Assembly: GCF_014638745.1 (NCBI RefSeq)
Contig: NZ_BMFO01000004.1
Location: forward strand, 124,001 to 188,000
DNA length: 64,000 nucleotides
Direction of reading: 5' to 3'
Origin: Arenimonas maotaiensis
Lineage (GTDB): Bacteria > Pseudomonadota > Gammaproteobacteria > Xanthomonadales > Xanthomonadaceae
Below are positions 42,469 through 53,274 of this stretch, piece after piece. Below the pieces are notes generated by a model that was not told where the DNA came from, did not search any database, and worked only from the letters and a program-made list of their open reading frames with translations. The position numbers were made by a program, and so were the translations under genes. The first letter of the stretch is position 1, and every line of letters starts with the position of its first letter.

Positions 42469-44262
42469 ATGAGCCAAGCCTACAAAATCATCGAACACAA
42501 ATACGACATGATCGTGGTCGGCGCCGGCGGCGCCGGCCTGCGCGCCACGTTCGGATTGGCCGCCAAGGGCCTGCAGACCGCCTGCATCTCCAAGGTGTTC
42601 CCGACCCGCTCGCATACCGTGGCGGCCCAGGGCGGCATTTCGGCGGCGCTGGCCAACATGGGCGAGGACGACTGGCGCTACCACTTCTTCGACACCGTCA
42701 AGGGTTCGGACTGGCTGGGCGACCAGGACGCCATCGAATACATGTGCCGCGAGGCCATTCCGGCCATCATCGAGCTCGAACACTACGGTGTGCCGTTCTC
42801 GCGCACCGAAGAGGGCAAGATCTACCAGCGCCCGTTCGGCGGCATGACCACCCGGTACGGCGAAGGCCCGCCGGCACAGCGCACCTGCGCCGCCGCCGAC
42901 CGCACTGGCCACGCCATCCTGCACACCCTGTACCAGCAGTCGCTGGCGCATGATGCCCGCTTCTTCATCGAATACTTCGCCCTCGACCTGATCATGGACG
43001 AGGAGGGCGTCTGCCGCGGCGTGATCGCGCTCGACATGGCCGAAGGCACGCTGCACGTGTTCCGCGCCCATGGCGTGGTGCTGGCCACCGGCGGCTACGG
43101 CCGCGCCTATTTCTCCGCGACCTCGGCGCACACCTGCACCGGCGACGGCGGCGGCATGGCGCTGCGCGCCGGCCTGCCGCTGCAGGACATGGAGTTCGTG
43201 CAGTTCCACCCGACCGGCATCTACGGCGCCGGTTGCCTGATCACCGAAGGCGTGCGCGGCGAAGGCGGCATCCTGCGCAACGCCTCCGGCGAGCGCTTCA
43301 TGGAACGTTACGCGCCGAGCGTGAAGGACCTCGCCCCGCGCGACATGGTCAGCCGCTCGATGACCATCGAGATTCGCGAAGGCCGCGGCGTGGGCGCCAA
43401 GGCCGACCACATCCACCTCGACCTGACCCACCTCGATCCGGCCGTGATCCACGAGAAGCTGCCGGGCATCGCCGAGACCGCGAAGATCTTCGCCGGCGTC
43501 GATGTCACCAAGCAGCCGATCCCGGTGCTGCCGACCGTGCACTACAACATGGGCGGCCTGCAGACCAACTACCACGGCGAAGTGGTCACCCTCAAGAACG
43601 GCAACCCGGACACCGTGGTGCCGGGCCTGTACTCGATCGGCGAGGCCGCCTGCGTCTCGGTGCACGGCGCCAACCGTCTGGGCTCGAACTCGCTGCTCGA
43701 CCTGGTGGTGTTCGGCCGCGCGGTGGCCAACCGCTGCGCCGAGACCATCAAGCCCGGTCAGCCGCACAAGGCGCTGCCGGCCTCGGCGCTCGACAAATCG
43801 CTGGCCAACCTCGACAAGCTGCGCTTCGCCAACGGCTCCACCCCGACCGCCGAGATCCGCGACAACATGCAGCGCATCATGCAGAACGACGCCGCCGTGT
43901 TCCGCACCGGCGAAACCCTGCAACAGGGCGTCAGCAAGATCCGCGAGGCGTTCAACAGCTTCGAGGACGTCAAGGTTTCCGACCGCTCGCTGGTCTGGAA
44001 CTCGGACCTGATCGAAACCCTGGAACTGCAGAACCTGCTGGGCCAGGCCGTGGTCACCATGGTGTCGGCCGAGAACCGCAAGGAATCCCGCGGCGCGCAC
44101 GCGCGCGAGGACTTCAAGACCCGTGACGACGAGAACTGGATGAAGCACACCCTGTGCTGGATCGACGACAAGGGCGAGACCACCATCGACTACCGTCCGG
44201 TGCATCTGAACACGCTGAGCTCGGACGTGGCCTTCATCCCGCCGAAAGAACGCAAATACTGA
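42469..44262 (+). CDS. sdhA: Succinate dehydrogenase flavoprotein subunit
   Basis: 597 residues, oxidises succinate to fumarate in the TCA cycle and complex [18 protein letters not shown] is the FAD-binding Rossmann motif (about residue 17). [14 protein letters not shown] contains the His that is covalently joined to [15 protein letters not shown] and [18 protein letters not shown] bind substrate and flavin; the active-site Arg lies in [10 protein letters not shown]. It needs the assembly factors SdhE and SdhAF4, both of which are encoded in this locus. Confidence 0.98.
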   Translation: MSQAYKIIEHKYDMIVVGAGGAGLRATFGLAAKGLQTACISKVFPTRSHTVAAQGGISAALANMGEDDWRYHFFDTVKGSDWLGDQDAIEYMCREAIPAIIELEHYGVPFSRTEEGKIYQRPFGGMTTRYGEGPPAQRTCAAADRTGHAILHTLYQQSLAHDARFFIEYFALDLIMDEEGVCRGVIALDMAEGTLHVFRAHGVVLATGGYGRAYFSATSAHTCTGDGGGMALRAGLPLQDMEFVQFHPTGIYGAGCLITEGVRGEGGILRNASGERFMERYAPSVKDLAPRDMVSRSMTIEIREGRGVGAKADHIHLDLTHLDPAVIHEKLPGIAETAKIFAGVDVTKQPIPVLPTVHYNMGGLQTNYHGEVVTLKNGNPDTVVPGLYSIGEAACVSVHGANRLGSNSLLDLVVFGRAVANRCAETIKPGQPHKALPASALDKSLANLDKLRFANGSTPTAEIRDNMQRIMQNDAAVFRTGETLQQGVSKIREAFNSFEDVKVSDRSLVWNSDLIETLELQNLLGQAVVTMVSAENRKESRGAHAREDFKTRDDENWMKHTLCWIDDKGETTIDYRPVHLNTLSSDVAFIPPKERKY

Positions 44263-44276
44263 GGTGAGACGCAACC

Positions 44277-45065
44277 ATGGCTGAATTCACACTGCCGGCA
44301 AACTCGAAAATCACCAAGGGCAAGCACTTTCCGGCCGCATCGGGCGGCAAGAACCTGCGCACCTTCAAGATCTACCGCTGGAATCCGGACGACAGCGCCA
44401 ACCCGCGCGTCGACACCTACGAGGTCGATCTCGACCAGTGCGGCCCGATGGTGTTGGACGCGCTGATCAAGATCAAGAACGAGATCGATCCGACGCTGAC
44501 CTTCCGGCGCTCCTGCCGCGAGGGCATCTGCGGCTCCTGCGCGATGAACATCGACGGCGGCAACACGCTGGCCTGCACCAAGGCCATCGACGAGTGCGGC
44601 AAGAAAGAGGTGCCGATCTACCCGCTGCCGCACATGCCGGTGATCAAGGACCTGGTGCCGGATCTGTCGCACTTCTACGCGCAATACGCCTCGATCAAGC
44701 CTTGGCTGCGCACGCAGTCGGCGGCGCCGGCCTCCGGCGAGCGCCTGCAGTCGAAGGAAGACCGCGCCAAGCTCGACGGCCTGTACGAGTGCATTCTGTG
44801 CGCTTGCTGCAGCACGTCCTGCCCCAGCTACTGGTGGAACGGCGACCGCTATCTCGGCCCGGCCATCCTGCTGCAGGCCTACCGCTGGATCATCGATTCG
44901 CGCGACGAGGACACCGGCACCCGCCTGGATGAGCTGGAAGACCCGTTCAAGCTGTACCGCTGCCACACCATCATGAACTGCGCCCGTACCTGCCCGAAAG
45001 GCCTGAACCCGGCCAAAGCCATCGGCGAGATCAAGAAGCTGATCCTGCAACGTCAGGGAGCCTGA
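44277..45065 (+). CDS. sdhB: Succinate dehydrogenase iron-sulfur subunit
   Basis: 262 residues. The N-terminal 2Fe-2S ferredoxin domain has [16 protein letters not shown] and LACTKAI. The C-terminal part has [18 protein letters not shown] for the 4Fe-4S and 3Fe-4S clusters and [20 protein letters not shown] closing the set. It carries electrons from SdhA to the quinone site in SdhCD. A GTG-started MAPEG gene begins 1 base after the stop. Confidence 0.98.
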   Translation: MAEFTLPANSKITKGKHFPAASGGKNLRTFKIYRWNPDDSANPRVDTYEVDLDQCGPMVLDALIKIKNEIDPTLTFRRSCREGICGSCAMNIDGGNTLACTKAIDECGKKEVPIYPLPHMPVIKDLVPDLSHFYAQYASIKPWLRTQSAAPASGERLQSKEDRAKLDGLYECILCACCSTSCPSYWWNGDRYLGPAILLQAYRWIIDSRDEDTGTRLDELEDPFKLYRCHTIMNCARTCPKGLNPAKAIGEIKKLILQRQGA

Positions 45066-45066
45066 G

Positions 45067-45483
45067 GTGCCGAATCCGCTGGTCTGGCCGCTGGTCGCGA
45101 TGGTGTTGCTGACCCTGCTGGTCTGGCTGCGCCTGTACCAGACCCGCATCGGCGAGATGAAGCGCCGGCGCATCCACCCGCAGTCGGTGGCCACCAGCGC
45201 GCAGATGGCCGCCGGCGTGGAAGACAGCCGCGCCGCCGATAACTTCCGCAACCTGTTCGAGCTGCCGGTGCTGTTCTACGCCGGCGTGTTGCTGGCCATT
45301 CAGTCCGGAGCCGGTGGCGCTTGGCTGCTCGGTTTGGCCTGGGCTTTCGTGGCCCTACGCTATCTGCACAGCGTCATCCACTGCAGTTACAACCGGGTGC
45401 TGGACCGCTTCAAGGCCTATCTGCTCGGCGGCTTGGCGCTGTGGGCGTTCTGGGTGGTGTTGTTGGCGTCCTGGCTGGGCTGA
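45067..45483 (+). CDS. MAPEG-family membrane protein
   Basis: 138 residues, four membrane helices, GTG start immediately after sdhB. The family trace is [20 protein letters not shown] (a conserved Asn-Phe-x-Asn-Leu-x-Glu-x-Pro block) and [23 protein letters not shown] proteins include microsomal glutathione transferases and many bacterial proteins of unknown role. It lies between sdhB and sdhE and is surely cotranscribed, yet no link to succinate dehydrogenase is established. Confidence 0.9.
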   Translation: MPNPLVWPLVAMVLLTLLVWLRLYQTRIGEMKRRRIHPQSVATSAQMAAGVEDSRAADNFRNLFELPVLFYAGVLLAIQSGAGGAWLLGLAWAFVALRYLHSVIHCSYNRVLDRFKAYLLGGLALWAFWVVLLASWLG

Positions 45484-45485
45484 TC

Positions 45486-45743
45486 ATGTCGGTCGAATCC
45501 GATTCGCCCGAAATCAAGCGCCTGCGCTGGCGCTGCCGGCGCGGCATGCGCGAACTCGACCAGCTGATGCTGCGGTATCTGGACCGTCGCTGGCCGACGG
45601 CCGATGAGTCCGAAAGAAACCTTTTCCTACGTCTGCTCGACACCGAAGACGATAAGCTGTGGCGATGGTTCATGGGGCGCGAACGCCCGGAGGACGCCAC
45701 GCTCGATGCCATCGTCACCCTCATCGCCGACCTGCCGGCTTGA
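45486..45743 (+). CDS. sdhE: FAD assembly factor SdhE
   Basis: 85-residue five-helix protein that promotes covalent attachment of FAD to SdhA. The essential RGxxE motif is Arg19-Gly-Met-Arg-Glu23 in [10 protein letters not shown], followed by [18 protein letters not shown] and [11 protein letters not shown]. It begins 2 bases after the MAPEG stop and overlaps the YgfX-like frame downstream, the usual sdhE-ygfX arrangement. Confidence 0.95.
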   Translation: MSVESDSPEIKRLRWRCRRGMRELDQLMLRYLDRRWPTADESERNLFLRLLDTEDDKLWRWFMGRERPEDATLDAIVTLIADLPA

Positions 45744-46176
45744 TTGCCCGCCGGGCAGGCCGCAGGCGTTAGTCATCCTTGCATTGCTGATTGCGGCGCT
45801 TTCAGCCGTGGCGCTGTGCGGATTGCCCACTGCCATCAAAGCCGGCATCGCTGTGGTCGTGTCGGGCTATGGCACGCGGAGTGCCGTCCTGCTTTGGCGC
45901 CGGCCGGTCATCGCCGTGGTCCGCGATGCCTGCGGCGTGTGCTGGCTGGCGCGCAACGACGACCGGCAGCGTCTGGAGCGCATGGCTTGGCGTGATTACG
46001 GCTATCTCGTGCGCTTGCAGGCACGCCTGCCGGATTCCGGACGGCGCCTGAGCCTGGTCTGGTGGACAGCCGCCATGCCGGCTACGCAGCGGCGTGCGTT
46101 GCGGCAGGCGATGAACGCCAATCGAACGCAACGCGCCCAGGCGTTGCCTGCAACCGTCGCAAACCCGCTACTATAA
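45706..46176 (+). CDS. YgfX/CptA-like membrane protein
   Basis: 156 residues if read from ATG 45706, which lies inside sdhE by 38 bases; the true start may be a later non-ATG codon near 45740. The layout matches Ygf[12 protein letters not shown], then two helices (about 21-58), a WLARNDD strand and a soluble [20 protein letters not shown] end. YgfX is coded next to sdhE in many gammaproteobacteria. In E. coli it was proposed as a toxin affecting MreB and FtsZ, but that role is debated. Family assignment rests on topology and location. Confidence 0.75.
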   Translation: MPSSPSSPTCRLDCPPGRPQALVILALLIAALSAVALCGLPTAIKAGIAVVVSGYGTRSAVLLWRRPVIAVVRDACGVCWLARNDDRQRLERMAWRDYGYLVRLQARLPDSGRRLSLVWWTAAMPATQRRALRQAMNANRTQRAQALPATVANPLL

Positions 46177-46181
46177 ACCGC

Positions 46182-47426
46182 ATGTTCCAGCCCCTTTCCG
46201 CCGCCATCGGTCTCCGTTATCTGCGCGCCAAGCGCCGCAACGGCTTCATCTCCTTCATCTCGCTGGCGTCGGTGCTCGGCATCTTCATCGGCGTGGTGGC
46301 GTTGATCACCACCGTGTCGGTGATGAACGGCTTCCAGGAGGAGTTGCGCAGCCGCATCCTCGGCACGGTGGCACACGCCAGCATTTCCGGCGCCGACGGC
46401 TCGTTGTCGGACTGGCGGGGTGCGGTGGCGCTGGCGCGTGAAGACGCGCGCGTGGTCGGCGCGGCACCGTATGTCGAGACCGAAACCCTGCTGCAGGCCG
46501 GTAAACGCCAGGGCGCGCTGTTGCGCGGCGTCGACCCGGCGCTGGAGGGCGACGTCTCGGTGTTGCCCGAGCGCATGGTGCAGGGCCGCATCGACAGCCT
46601 GAAGCCCGGCGAATTCAACATCGTGCTCGGCAGCGAGCTGGCGGCGGCGTTGCAGGTGCGCGTCGGCGACTCGGTCAACGCCTTCGTCTCGGAATCGGTC
46701 GCCACGCCGTTCGGTTCGGTGCCGCGCGCCAAGCGCTTCACCGTCACCGGCATCTTCTCGGTCGGCGCGCAGGAATACGACTACGGCCTGGCGCTGATCC
46801 ACATGCGCGACGGCCAGACGCTGCTGCGCATGGGCGACGACGTCAGCGGCGTGCGCCTGAAGCTGGCCGACATCTGGCAGGCCTGGGACGTGGCGCGCGA
46901 CCTGGCCAACCGCATGGAAGGCGTGTACCGGGTGCGCGACTGGACGCGCGACCACGCCAACTTCTTCCGCGCGCTGAAGATGGAAAAGACCGTGATGTTC
47001 ATCCTGCTGTCGCTGGTGGTGGCCATCGCGGCGTTCAATCTGGTGTCCTCGCAGGTCATGCTGGTGCAGGACAAACAGGCCGACATCGCCATCCTGCGCA
47101 CCCTCGGCATGGCGCCGGGCCAGATCATGCAGGTGTTCATGGTGCAGGGGCTGGTCATCGGCCTGCTCGGGGTCGCGCTCGGCACCGTCGCCGGCGTGCT
47201 GCTGTCGCTGAACCTCAGCGACCTGGTGCGCGTGGTCGAACGGCTGACCGGCACCGAACTGATGCCGGCCGACGTGTACTACATCAGCGGCGTGCCGACC
47301 GTGGTCGCGCCCGGCGACGTGTTGACCGTGGTCGTGGTCGCCATCGTCATGTGCCTGTCGGCCACCGTGTATCCGGCCTGGCGCGCCGCGCGCACCAATC
47401 CGGTGGAGGCGCTGCGCTATGAGTGA
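46182..47426 (+). CDS. lolC: Lipoprotein-releasing ABC transporter permease
   Basis: 414 residues from ATG 46182, 5 bases after the YgfX-like stop. Inner-membrane component of the Lol system, which pulls mature lipoproteins from the inner membrane to LolA. The N-terminal [26 protein letters not shown], a large periplasmic domain (about 50-265), and the three C-terminal helices with [18 protein letters not shown] are typical of LolC/LolE. Only one permease gene is present, so a homodimer (LolF-like) is likely. It overlaps lolD by 8 bases. Confidence 0.93.
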   Translation: MFQPLSAAIGLRYLRAKRRNGFISFISLASVLGIFIGVVALITTVSVMNGFQEELRSRILGTVAHASISGADGSLSDWRGAVALAREDARVVGAAPYVETETLLQAGKRQGALLRGVDPALEGDVSVLPERMVQGRIDSLKPGEFNIVLGSELAAALQVRVGDSVNAFVSESVATPFGSVPRAKRFTVTGIFSVGAQEYDYGLALIHMRDGQTLLRMGDDVSGVRLKLADIWQAWDVARDLANRMEGVYRVRDWTRDHANFFRALKMEKTVMFILLSLVVAIAAFNLVSSQVMLVQDKQADIAILRTLGMAPGQIMQVFMVQGLVIGLLGVALGTVAGVLLSLNLSDLVRVVERLTGTELMPADVYYISGVPTVVAPGDVLTVVVVAIVMCLSATVYPAWRAARTNPVEALRYE

Positions 47427-48105
47427 GGTCATTCTGTCCGGCCACGGCCTGGCCAAGACCTACCGCGAAGGCGACTTGGTCACCCCCGTGTTCTCCGGCA
47501 TCGAGCTCGCCGTGCGTGCCGGCGAATCGCTGGCGGTGGTCGGCGCCTCGGGCTCGGGCAAGAGCACGCTGTTGCATCTGCTGGCCGGGCTCGATCGGCC
47601 GACCGAGGGGCATGTACGCCTGCTCGGCGAGGACCTGTATCGGCATTCAGAGGCCGCGCTCGGCCGTCTGCGCAGCCGCCATCTCGGCTTCATCTACCAG
47701 TTCCACCATCTGTTGCCCGAATTCAGCGCATTGGAGAATGTGATGATGCCGCTGCTGATCGCGGGGCAGGGCAGCCGGCAGGCGGCCGGTCCGGCGCAGG
47801 CCCTGCTGGAGCAGGTCGGCTTGGGTCACCGACTGCGGCATAAGCCCGGGGAGCTATCCGGCGGCGAGCGCCAGCGGGTGGCGGTAGCGCGCGCCCTGGT
47901 CAACCGTCCGGCCTGCGTATTGGCCGACGAGCCGACCGGCAATCTGGATGAAAACACGGCCGATGCCGTGTTCGGCATGCTGATGGCGTTGAAAGACCAA
48001 CAGGAATCGGCTCTGGTGATCGTGACCCATGACGTCCGGCTGGCCTCGCGCTGTGACCGCGTGCTGGAACTGTCGCAGGGCCGCCTGCGGGAACGCGGCG
48101 GATGA
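47419..48105 (+). CDS. lolD: Lipoprotein-releasing system ATP-binding protein
   Basis: ABC ATPase of 228 residues. Walker A is [15 protein letters not shown] (about residue 37), the Q-loop lies in [20 protein letters not shown] (a LolD trait), the signature is [15 protein letters not shown], and Walker B is [13 protein letters not shown]. It powers the permease encoded just upstream. It overlaps comEC by ATGA. Confidence 0.96.
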   Translation: MSEVILSGHGLAKTYREGDLVTPVFSGIELAVRAGESLAVVGASGSGKSTLLHLLAGLDRPTEGHVRLLGEDLYRHSEAALGRLRSRHLGFIYQFHHLLPEFSALENVMMPLLIAGQGSRQAAGPAQALLEQVGLGHRLRHKPGELSGGERQRVAVARALVNRPACVLADEPTGNLDENTADAVFGMLMALKDQQESALVIVTHDVRLASRCDRVLELSQGRLRERGG

Positions 48106-50402
48106 CCGCCCGGGCGCACAGGCCGAGTCCCTGTCGCCCGACCGCATTGTTCGCCTTCGCCGCCGGCGTCGCGCTCTTACAGCTCTTGCCGGTTTTGCCG
48201 GACATCCCGTTCGGAATTTTCCTGTTGCCGGCTTTGGCCGGCCTGCTGCTTTTGCCGCGTCTGGCCGTGCCCGCCGCCCTGGTGTGCGGCCTGGCTTTCG
48301 CCGGCCTGAGCGCTCAGGATGCGCTGTCGCGCCGCCTGCCGTTGGAAGCCTCCGGCGAGCGCGGGCAGGCGCTGGTGCGCATCGTCGATTTGCCGCGGCA
48401 GGCCGAGGACGGCTGGCAGTTCGAGGCCGAAATCCTGGAGTCCGCCGATTTTCCGCGTCTTGCCGGCGAGCGCGTCAAGCTGGCCTGGTACCGCACACCG
48501 GAGCGTTTATCGGCCGGCGATGTATGGCGCTTCGAGCTGCTGTTGCGTACGCCGAACGGCGTCCGCAACCCCGGCGGCTTCGACGCCGAAATGCGCGCCC
48601 TGCAGAAAGGTTGGGCCGCGCAGGGCTATGTACGCGGGCAGGCCCGCCGCATCGGCAACGACGGCGGCATCGACGCCGTACGCGAACGGCTGTCGCGGCG
48701 GATCGCCTCGGCGATGCCGGGTCGCGATGCGCGTTTCGTGCGCGCGCTGGCCCTGGGGGATACGCGTTTTCTCACCGAAGACGACTGGGATGTGCTGCGC
48801 CGTACCGGCATCACGCACCTGATCGCCATCTCCGGCTTCCATGTCGGCATCGTGGCCTTGTTCGCGATGTATGGCCTGTCGGGGCTGTATCGGCTGTTTC
48901 CGGCGCTCGGTCTGCGCCTGCCGCGGCCGATGGCATCGGCCATGGTCGCCATCGCCGCCGCGGCCGGGTATGCCACGTTGGCCGGTTTCGCGGTGCCGAC
49001 GGTGCGCACGGCGCTGATGATCGCGGTGTTCATGGCGCATCGGCTGCTGCACCGGAGCGGAACGGTCGTCCAAGCGGTGGCCATGAGCATGGCCGCCATC
49101 CTGTTGTGGGATCCATTCGCGCTGTTGGCTTCCGGCTTCTGGCTCAGCTTCACTGGTGTGCTGGCCTTGGTCGCCTTCATGCCACGCGCCGAGTCCGGCC
49201 TGTTGGGCCCATTCCTGTGGGCGCAGTGGATCTGCACCTTGGTGCTGTTGCCGCTGACCTTGGCCTTCTTCGGGCAGACCAGTCTTGTCAGCCCCGCAGT
49301 CAATTTGCTGGCGATCCCGCTGATCAGCCTGGCGATCGTGCCTCTGGCCTTGATCGGCTGCGTATTCGCGTTTCTGCCGACGCTGGCGGCCGTGTTCTGG
49401 GGGCTTTCGGCCTGGCTGATGGCGCTGTTCTGGCAAGGCCTGCTGTGGCTGCAACAGTGGCCCGGCGCGGCGGTCTTCCTGCCGGAGGGCGGCTTGGTTG
49501 CGGTGCTGGCGGCGATGTTGGGCGCCGGTCTGTGTCTGTTGCCGGCCGGGGTGCCCGGGCGCTGGCTGGGCTTGCCGCTGATGCTGCCGTTGCTGTGGCC
49601 GACCATGCCGGACATTCCGCATCAGAACGTGCGCGTGGCGATGATCGACGTGGGGCAGGGGCTGTCGGTGCTGGTCAGGACCCGCAACCACGCGTTGCTG
49701 TACGACACCGGCGCCGGCCGCGAAAAGGGCTTCAACCGCGGCGAATCGACCGTGTTGCCGGCCTTGCGCGCGCTCGACGTCGGGCGTCTGGATAAAGTCG
49801 TGATCAGCCACGGCGACAACGACCATGCCGGCGGCCTGTCGGCCATCCGCAAAGGCATCGTCGTGCGGCGGGTGGACGCTTCCGGCGACACGGCTTCGCC
49901 TTGCCGTGCCGGTGCATCCTGGCAATGGGACGGCGTGCGTTTCAGTTATCTCTGGCCCGGGTCGGACGCCGTCGGCTCCGACAACGACGCCTCCTGCGTG
50001 TTGCGGATCGAAGCCGGCGCACGCACGCTGTTGCTGACCGGCGATATCGGCGAACACGCCGAAGCGGCGCTGGTCGCGCGTCATGGCGCCGGACTGCGCG
50101 CCGAGCTGATGACCGTGCCGCACCATGGCAGCGCCACCTCCTCCACGGCCGAATTTCTCGATGCCGTGCGGCCGAAGCAGGCGTTGGTCTCCAGCGGATT
50201 CCAGAACCGCTTCCGGCATCCGCGCGCCGAGGTCGTCGGCCGGTATCGAATGCGGGGCGCAACGGTATGGAACAGCGCGGCTGAGGGCTGGGTCGAACTG
50301 GCGGGCGATTCGGCCGGCTGGCAGCTGCAACGCCGGGAGCGCGAGCACGGCCGCCGGTATTGGTCGCGGCCGATTCCGCGGGAAGCGCACGATGGCCATT
50401 GA
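48102..50402 (+). CDS. comEC: DNA internalisation competence protein ComEC/Rec2
   Basis: 766 residues. An N-terminal periplasmic/OB region with helices, a central Competence domain (about 215-490; [22 protein letters not shown] carries the family motif), and a C-terminal metallo-beta-lactamase domain (about 505-766) with [13 protein letters not shown] and [14 protein letters not shown] metal ligands. It moves single-stranded DNA across the inner membrane during natural transformation. The placement between lolD and exbB is common in gammaproteobacteria. Whether this strain is competent depends on pilus genes outside the window. Confidence 0.93.
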   Translation: MTARAHRPSPCRPTALFAFAAGVALLQLLPVLPDIPFGIFLLPALAGLLLLPRLAVPAALVCGLAFAGLSAQDALSRRLPLEASGERGQALVRIVDLPRQAEDGWQFEAEILESADFPRLAGERVKLAWYRTPERLSAGDVWRFELLLRTPNGVRNPGGFDAEMRALQKGWAAQGYVRGQARRIGNDGGIDAVRERLSRRIASAMPGRDARFVRALALGDTRFLTEDDWDVLRRTGITHLIAISGFHVGIVALFAMYGLSGLYRLFPALGLRLPRPMASAMVAIAAAAGYATLAGFAVPTVRTALMIAVFMAHRLLHRSGTVVQAVAMSMAAILLWDPFALLASGFWLSFTGVLALVAFMPRAESGLLGPFLWAQWICTLVLLPLTLAFFGQTSLVSPAVNLLAIPLISLAIVPLALIGCVFAFLPTLAAVFWGLSAWLMALFWQGLLWLQQWPGAAVFLPEGGLVAVLAAMLGAGLCLLPAGVPGRWLGLPLMLPLLWPTMPDIPHQNVRVAMIDVGQGLSVLVRTRNHALLYDTGAGREKGFNRGESTVLPALRALDVGRLDKVVISHGDNDHAGGLSAIRKGIVVRRVDASGDTASPCRAGASWQWDGVRFSYLWPGSDAVGSDNDASCVLRIEAGARTLLLTGDIGEHAEAALVARHGAGLRAELMTVPHHGSATSSTAEFLDAVRPKQALVSSGFQNRFRHPRAEVVGRYRMRGATVWNSAAEGWVELAGDSAGWQLQRREREHGRRYWSRPIPREAHDGH

Positions 50403-50475
50403 ACCGCGGAAATCTCGCCGGACCCGCCCGTCTCAGGCTATGCTATGGCACAAGTAACCGGAAAATCGAGGGTTT

Positions 50476-51087
50476 ATGCTGGAGCTGCTGATCTCCGGGG
50501 GTTGGGTCATGCTGCCGTTGCTGGTGCTGGCCGTGGCCGCCACCGCCATCGCCTTGGAACGTGCCTGGACCCTGCGCGCATCGGAAGTGATTCCGCACGG
50601 CATGGTGCAGGAAATCGAACACTGGTCGCGCGGCAAGACCTTGGAGAGTTCGGAAATCCAGCGTCTGCGCCAGGATTCGCCCTTGGGCGAGCTGTTGGCC
50701 GCGGCCCTGCTGGTGCGGCACAAGCCGCGTGAGGTCATCAAGGAGCGCATCGAGGACGTCGGCCGCCATATCAGCCACGACCTGAACCGGTTCCTGCCGA
50801 CCTTGGGCACCATCGCCGCGGTCGCGCCGCTGCTGGGCCTGCTCGGCACCGTGATCGGCATGATCCAGATGTTCCTGACCATCCTCAGCACCGGCGTCGG
50901 TGACGCCAACCAGCTGGCCGGCGGCATCGGGCAGGCGCTGATCTCCACTGCGGCCGGCCTGTGCCTGGCGATTCCGGCGCTGCTTCTGCACCGCTATTTC
51001 CGCGGCAAGGTCGCCGGCTACGTGATCGCCATGGAGAAGGTGGCGATCAACCTGCTCGATGTGCTCGAAGCCCGCCAGAGCGCCTGA
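50476..51087 (+). CDS. exbB: ExbB/TolQ-family proton channel protein
   Basis: 203 residues, three membrane helices (about 8-28, 108-128 and 148-172). MLELLISGGWVMLPLLVL, LPTLGTIAAVAPLLGLLGTVIGMIQMF and GIGQALISTAAGLCLAIPALLL are the conserved core of the MotA/TolQ/ExbB family. It pairs with the ExbD gene 5 bases downstream to form a proton-driven motor; a TonB partner is not adjacent. Confidence 0.93.
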   Translation: MLELLISGGWVMLPLLVLAVAATAIALERAWTLRASEVIPHGMVQEIEHWSRGKTLESSEIQRLRQDSPLGELLAAALLVRHKPREVIKERIEDVGRHISHDLNRFLPTLGTIAAVAPLLGLLGTVIGMIQMFLTILSTGVGDANQLAGGIGQALISTAAGLCLAIPALLLHRYFRGKVAGYVIAMEKVAINLLDVLEARQSA

Positions 51088-51092
51088 TTGCG

Positions 51093-51518
51093 ATGCGACT
51101 GGATACCGCCAACGCCGACGACGAGGTCGAGATCAACCTCACCGCGCTGATCGACGTGGTGTTCACCCTGATCATCTTCTTCGTGGTCACCACCAGCTTC
51201 AACAACCGGTCGGCGCTGAAGATCAGCCTGCCCAGCAGCAGCGCCAACCAGACCGAAGCGGCACGCAAGCCCTTGACCGTACTCATCGACCGCTCCGGCA
51301 ATTACTACGTCGGCGACCATGCGTTGGCGCGCAAGGACTTGGCCAGCCTCAAGGATGCGCTCAGGCAGCAGGCCGGCAACGATACCGGGCGCACGCTGGT
51401 GATCCAGGCCGACGCCAAGGCCAGCCACCAGTCGGTGGTCACCGCCATGGACGCCGCCGGACAGTTGGGCTTCACCCGGCTGTCGATCGCCACCGCGCCG
51501 GAGGCCCGCGATGAGTGA
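51093..51518 (+). CDS. exbD: ExbD/TolR-family protein
   Basis: 141 residues: short cytoplasmic tail, one membrane helix (about 17-37) with the functional Asp21 in LTALIDVVFTLIIFFV, and a periplasmic domain ending in VIQADAKASHQSVVTAMDAA, the usual ExbD/TolR close. It works with ExbB. The end overlaps msbA by 8 bases. Confidence 0.93.
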   Translation: MRLDTANADDEVEINLTALIDVVFTLIIFFVVTTSFNNRSALKISLPSSSANQTEAARKPLTVLIDRSGNYYVGDHALARKDLASLKDALRQQAGNDTGRTLVIQADAKASHQSVVTAMDAAGQLGFTRLSIATAPEARDE

Positions 51519-53274
51519 CGCCGCGCCCCATGCCACGGCGGCATGGCCGATATACCGACGCCTGCTCGGTTACGCGCGGCCGTATGTGCCGTTCCTCGGC
51601 ATCGCCGTGCTCGGCATGCTGGTCGAGGCGGCGTCGGCCGGCGCCTTCACCTATCTGATGAAGCCGATGGTCGACCAGACCTTCGTGGCCAAGAATCCCG
51701 ACGTGCGCTGGGTGTTGCCGCTGTCAATCCTCGGCCTGTTCGTGCTGCGCGGCGTCGCCACCTTCGTCACCGATTACGGCATGGCGCGCACCGGCCGCAG
51801 CGTGGTGCTGGACCTGCGCCGGCAGGTGCTCGGCAAGTTCCTGCGCATGCCCAGCGACCGCTTCGACCGCGAGCCGATCCCGGCGCTGGTCAGCCGGCTC
51901 AACTACGACACCGAGCAGGTCTCCAGCGCCACCAGCGAAGCCATCAAGGTGTCGCTGACCGATACCCTGACCATCTTGGTGATGATCGGCGTGATGCTGA
52001 TGCAGAGCGTCAAGGTCACGCTGGCGGTATTGCTGGTGGCGCCGGTGATCGGCTACATCTCCAGCCGGGTCGGCCGCCGTTACCGCCGCATCAACCGCGG
52101 CATCCAGGAAGGCGTCGGGCATATGGCGCAGGCTGCCGAAGAGGCGCTGTCGGCACACCAGGAAGTGAAGATCTACGGCATGCGCGAGGCCGAGGAGGCG
52201 CGCTACGCCGGGCTCGCGGGCCACAACCTGCGCATGCACCTGAAGGTCGAGTCCACGCGCGCCAGCGCCTCGTCGATCGTGCAGCTGCTGGCCGCCGCCG
52301 CGCTGGCCATCATCCTGGTGGTGGCCGGGTTCGAGGCCATGAACGGCCGCATGACCGCCGGCGCGTTCGTGACCCTGATGACCTCGATGATGGTGCTGCT
52401 GCCCTCGCTGAAACGCATCACCAACGTGCAAAGCGTGATCCAGCGCGGCATCGCGGCCAGCGAGCGCCTGTTCGCGGTGCTCGACCAGCCCGATGAGCCG
52501 GATACCGGCACGCTCGATATCGCGCGGGTCAAGGGCGAGATCCGTTTCGAGGGCGTCAGCGTGCAGTATCGCGGCCAGTCCCGGCCGGCGCTCGACACCG
52601 TCGATTTCCTCGCGCGTCCCGGCACGGTCACCGCCATCGTCGGCCGTTCGGGCAGCGGCAAGTCGACCTTGATCCGGCTGTTGCCGCGCTTCTACGAGCC
52701 CAGCGCCGGCCGCTTGCTGATCGACGGCATCGACGTGCGCGAATTCACCTTGGCCTGCCTGCGCCGGCAGATCGCGCTGGTCGGCCAACAGGTGATGCTG
52801 TTCGACGATTCGGTGCTGGCCAACGTCCGCTATGGCCGCGCCGACGCCAGCGAAGCCGAGGTCTGGCAGGCATTGCGCGCCGCCAACGCCGAAGAGTTCG
52901 TGCAAAAGCTGCCCGAGGGCATCCACAGCACGGTCGGTGAACGCGGCGGCCGTTTGAGTGGCGGCCAGAAGCAACGCCTGGCCATCGCCCGCGCCATCCT
53001 CAAGGACGCACCGATCCTGATCCTGGACGAGGCCACCGCCGCGCTCGACAACGAATCCGAGCGCTTGGTGCAGGACGCGCTGTCGCATCTGATTCCCGAC
53101 CGCACCACCTTGATCATCGCGCACCGGCTGTCCACCGTGGAACACGCCGATCAGGTGCTGGTGCTCGATGAAGGGCGTTTGGCCGAGGTCGGTACCCATG
53201 AGCAGCTGCTGGCGCGCGGCGGGCTGTACAGCCATCTGCACCGGATGCAGTTCCGGGAACCGGATGCCGGTTGA
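51511..53274 (+). CDS. msbA: Lipid A flippase/export ATP-binding permease MsbA
   Basis: 587-residue ABC half-transporter that flips core-lipid A to the periplasmic leaflet. Six membrane helices (about 1-310) with the EALSAHQEVKIYGMREAE connecting stretch, then an ATPase domain: Walker [21 protein letters not shown], signature LSGGQKQRLAIARAIL, Walker B PILILDEATAALD and IAHRLSTVEHAD. It is followed immediately by lpxK, the usual pair. Confidence 0.97.
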   Translation: MSDAAPHATAAWPIYRRLLGYARPYVPFLGIAVLGMLVEAASAGAFTYLMKPMVDQTFVAKNPDVRWVLPLSILGLFVLRGVATFVTDYGMARTGRSVVLDLRRQVLGKFLRMPSDRFDREPIPALVSRLNYDTEQVSSATSEAIKVSLTDTLTILVMIGVMLMQSVKVTLAVLLVAPVIGYISSRVGRRYRRINRGIQEGVGHMAQAAEEALSAHQEVKIYGMREAEEARYAGLAGHNLRMHLKVESTRASASSIVQLLAAAALAIILVVAGFEAMNGRMTAGAFVTLMTSMMVLLPSLKRITNVQSVIQRGIAASERLFAVLDQPDEPDTGTLDIARVKGEIRFEGVSVQYRGQSRPALDTVDFLARPGTVTAIVGRSGSGKSTLIRLLPRFYEPSAGRLLIDGIDVREFTLACLRRQIALVGQQVMLFDDSVLANVRYGRADASEAEVWQALRAANAEEFVQKLPEGIHSTVGERGGRLSGGQKQRLAIARAILKDAPILILDEATAALDNESERLVQDALSHLIPDRTTLIIAHRLSTVEHADQVLVLDEGRLAEVGTHEQLLARGGLYSHLHRMQFREPDAG

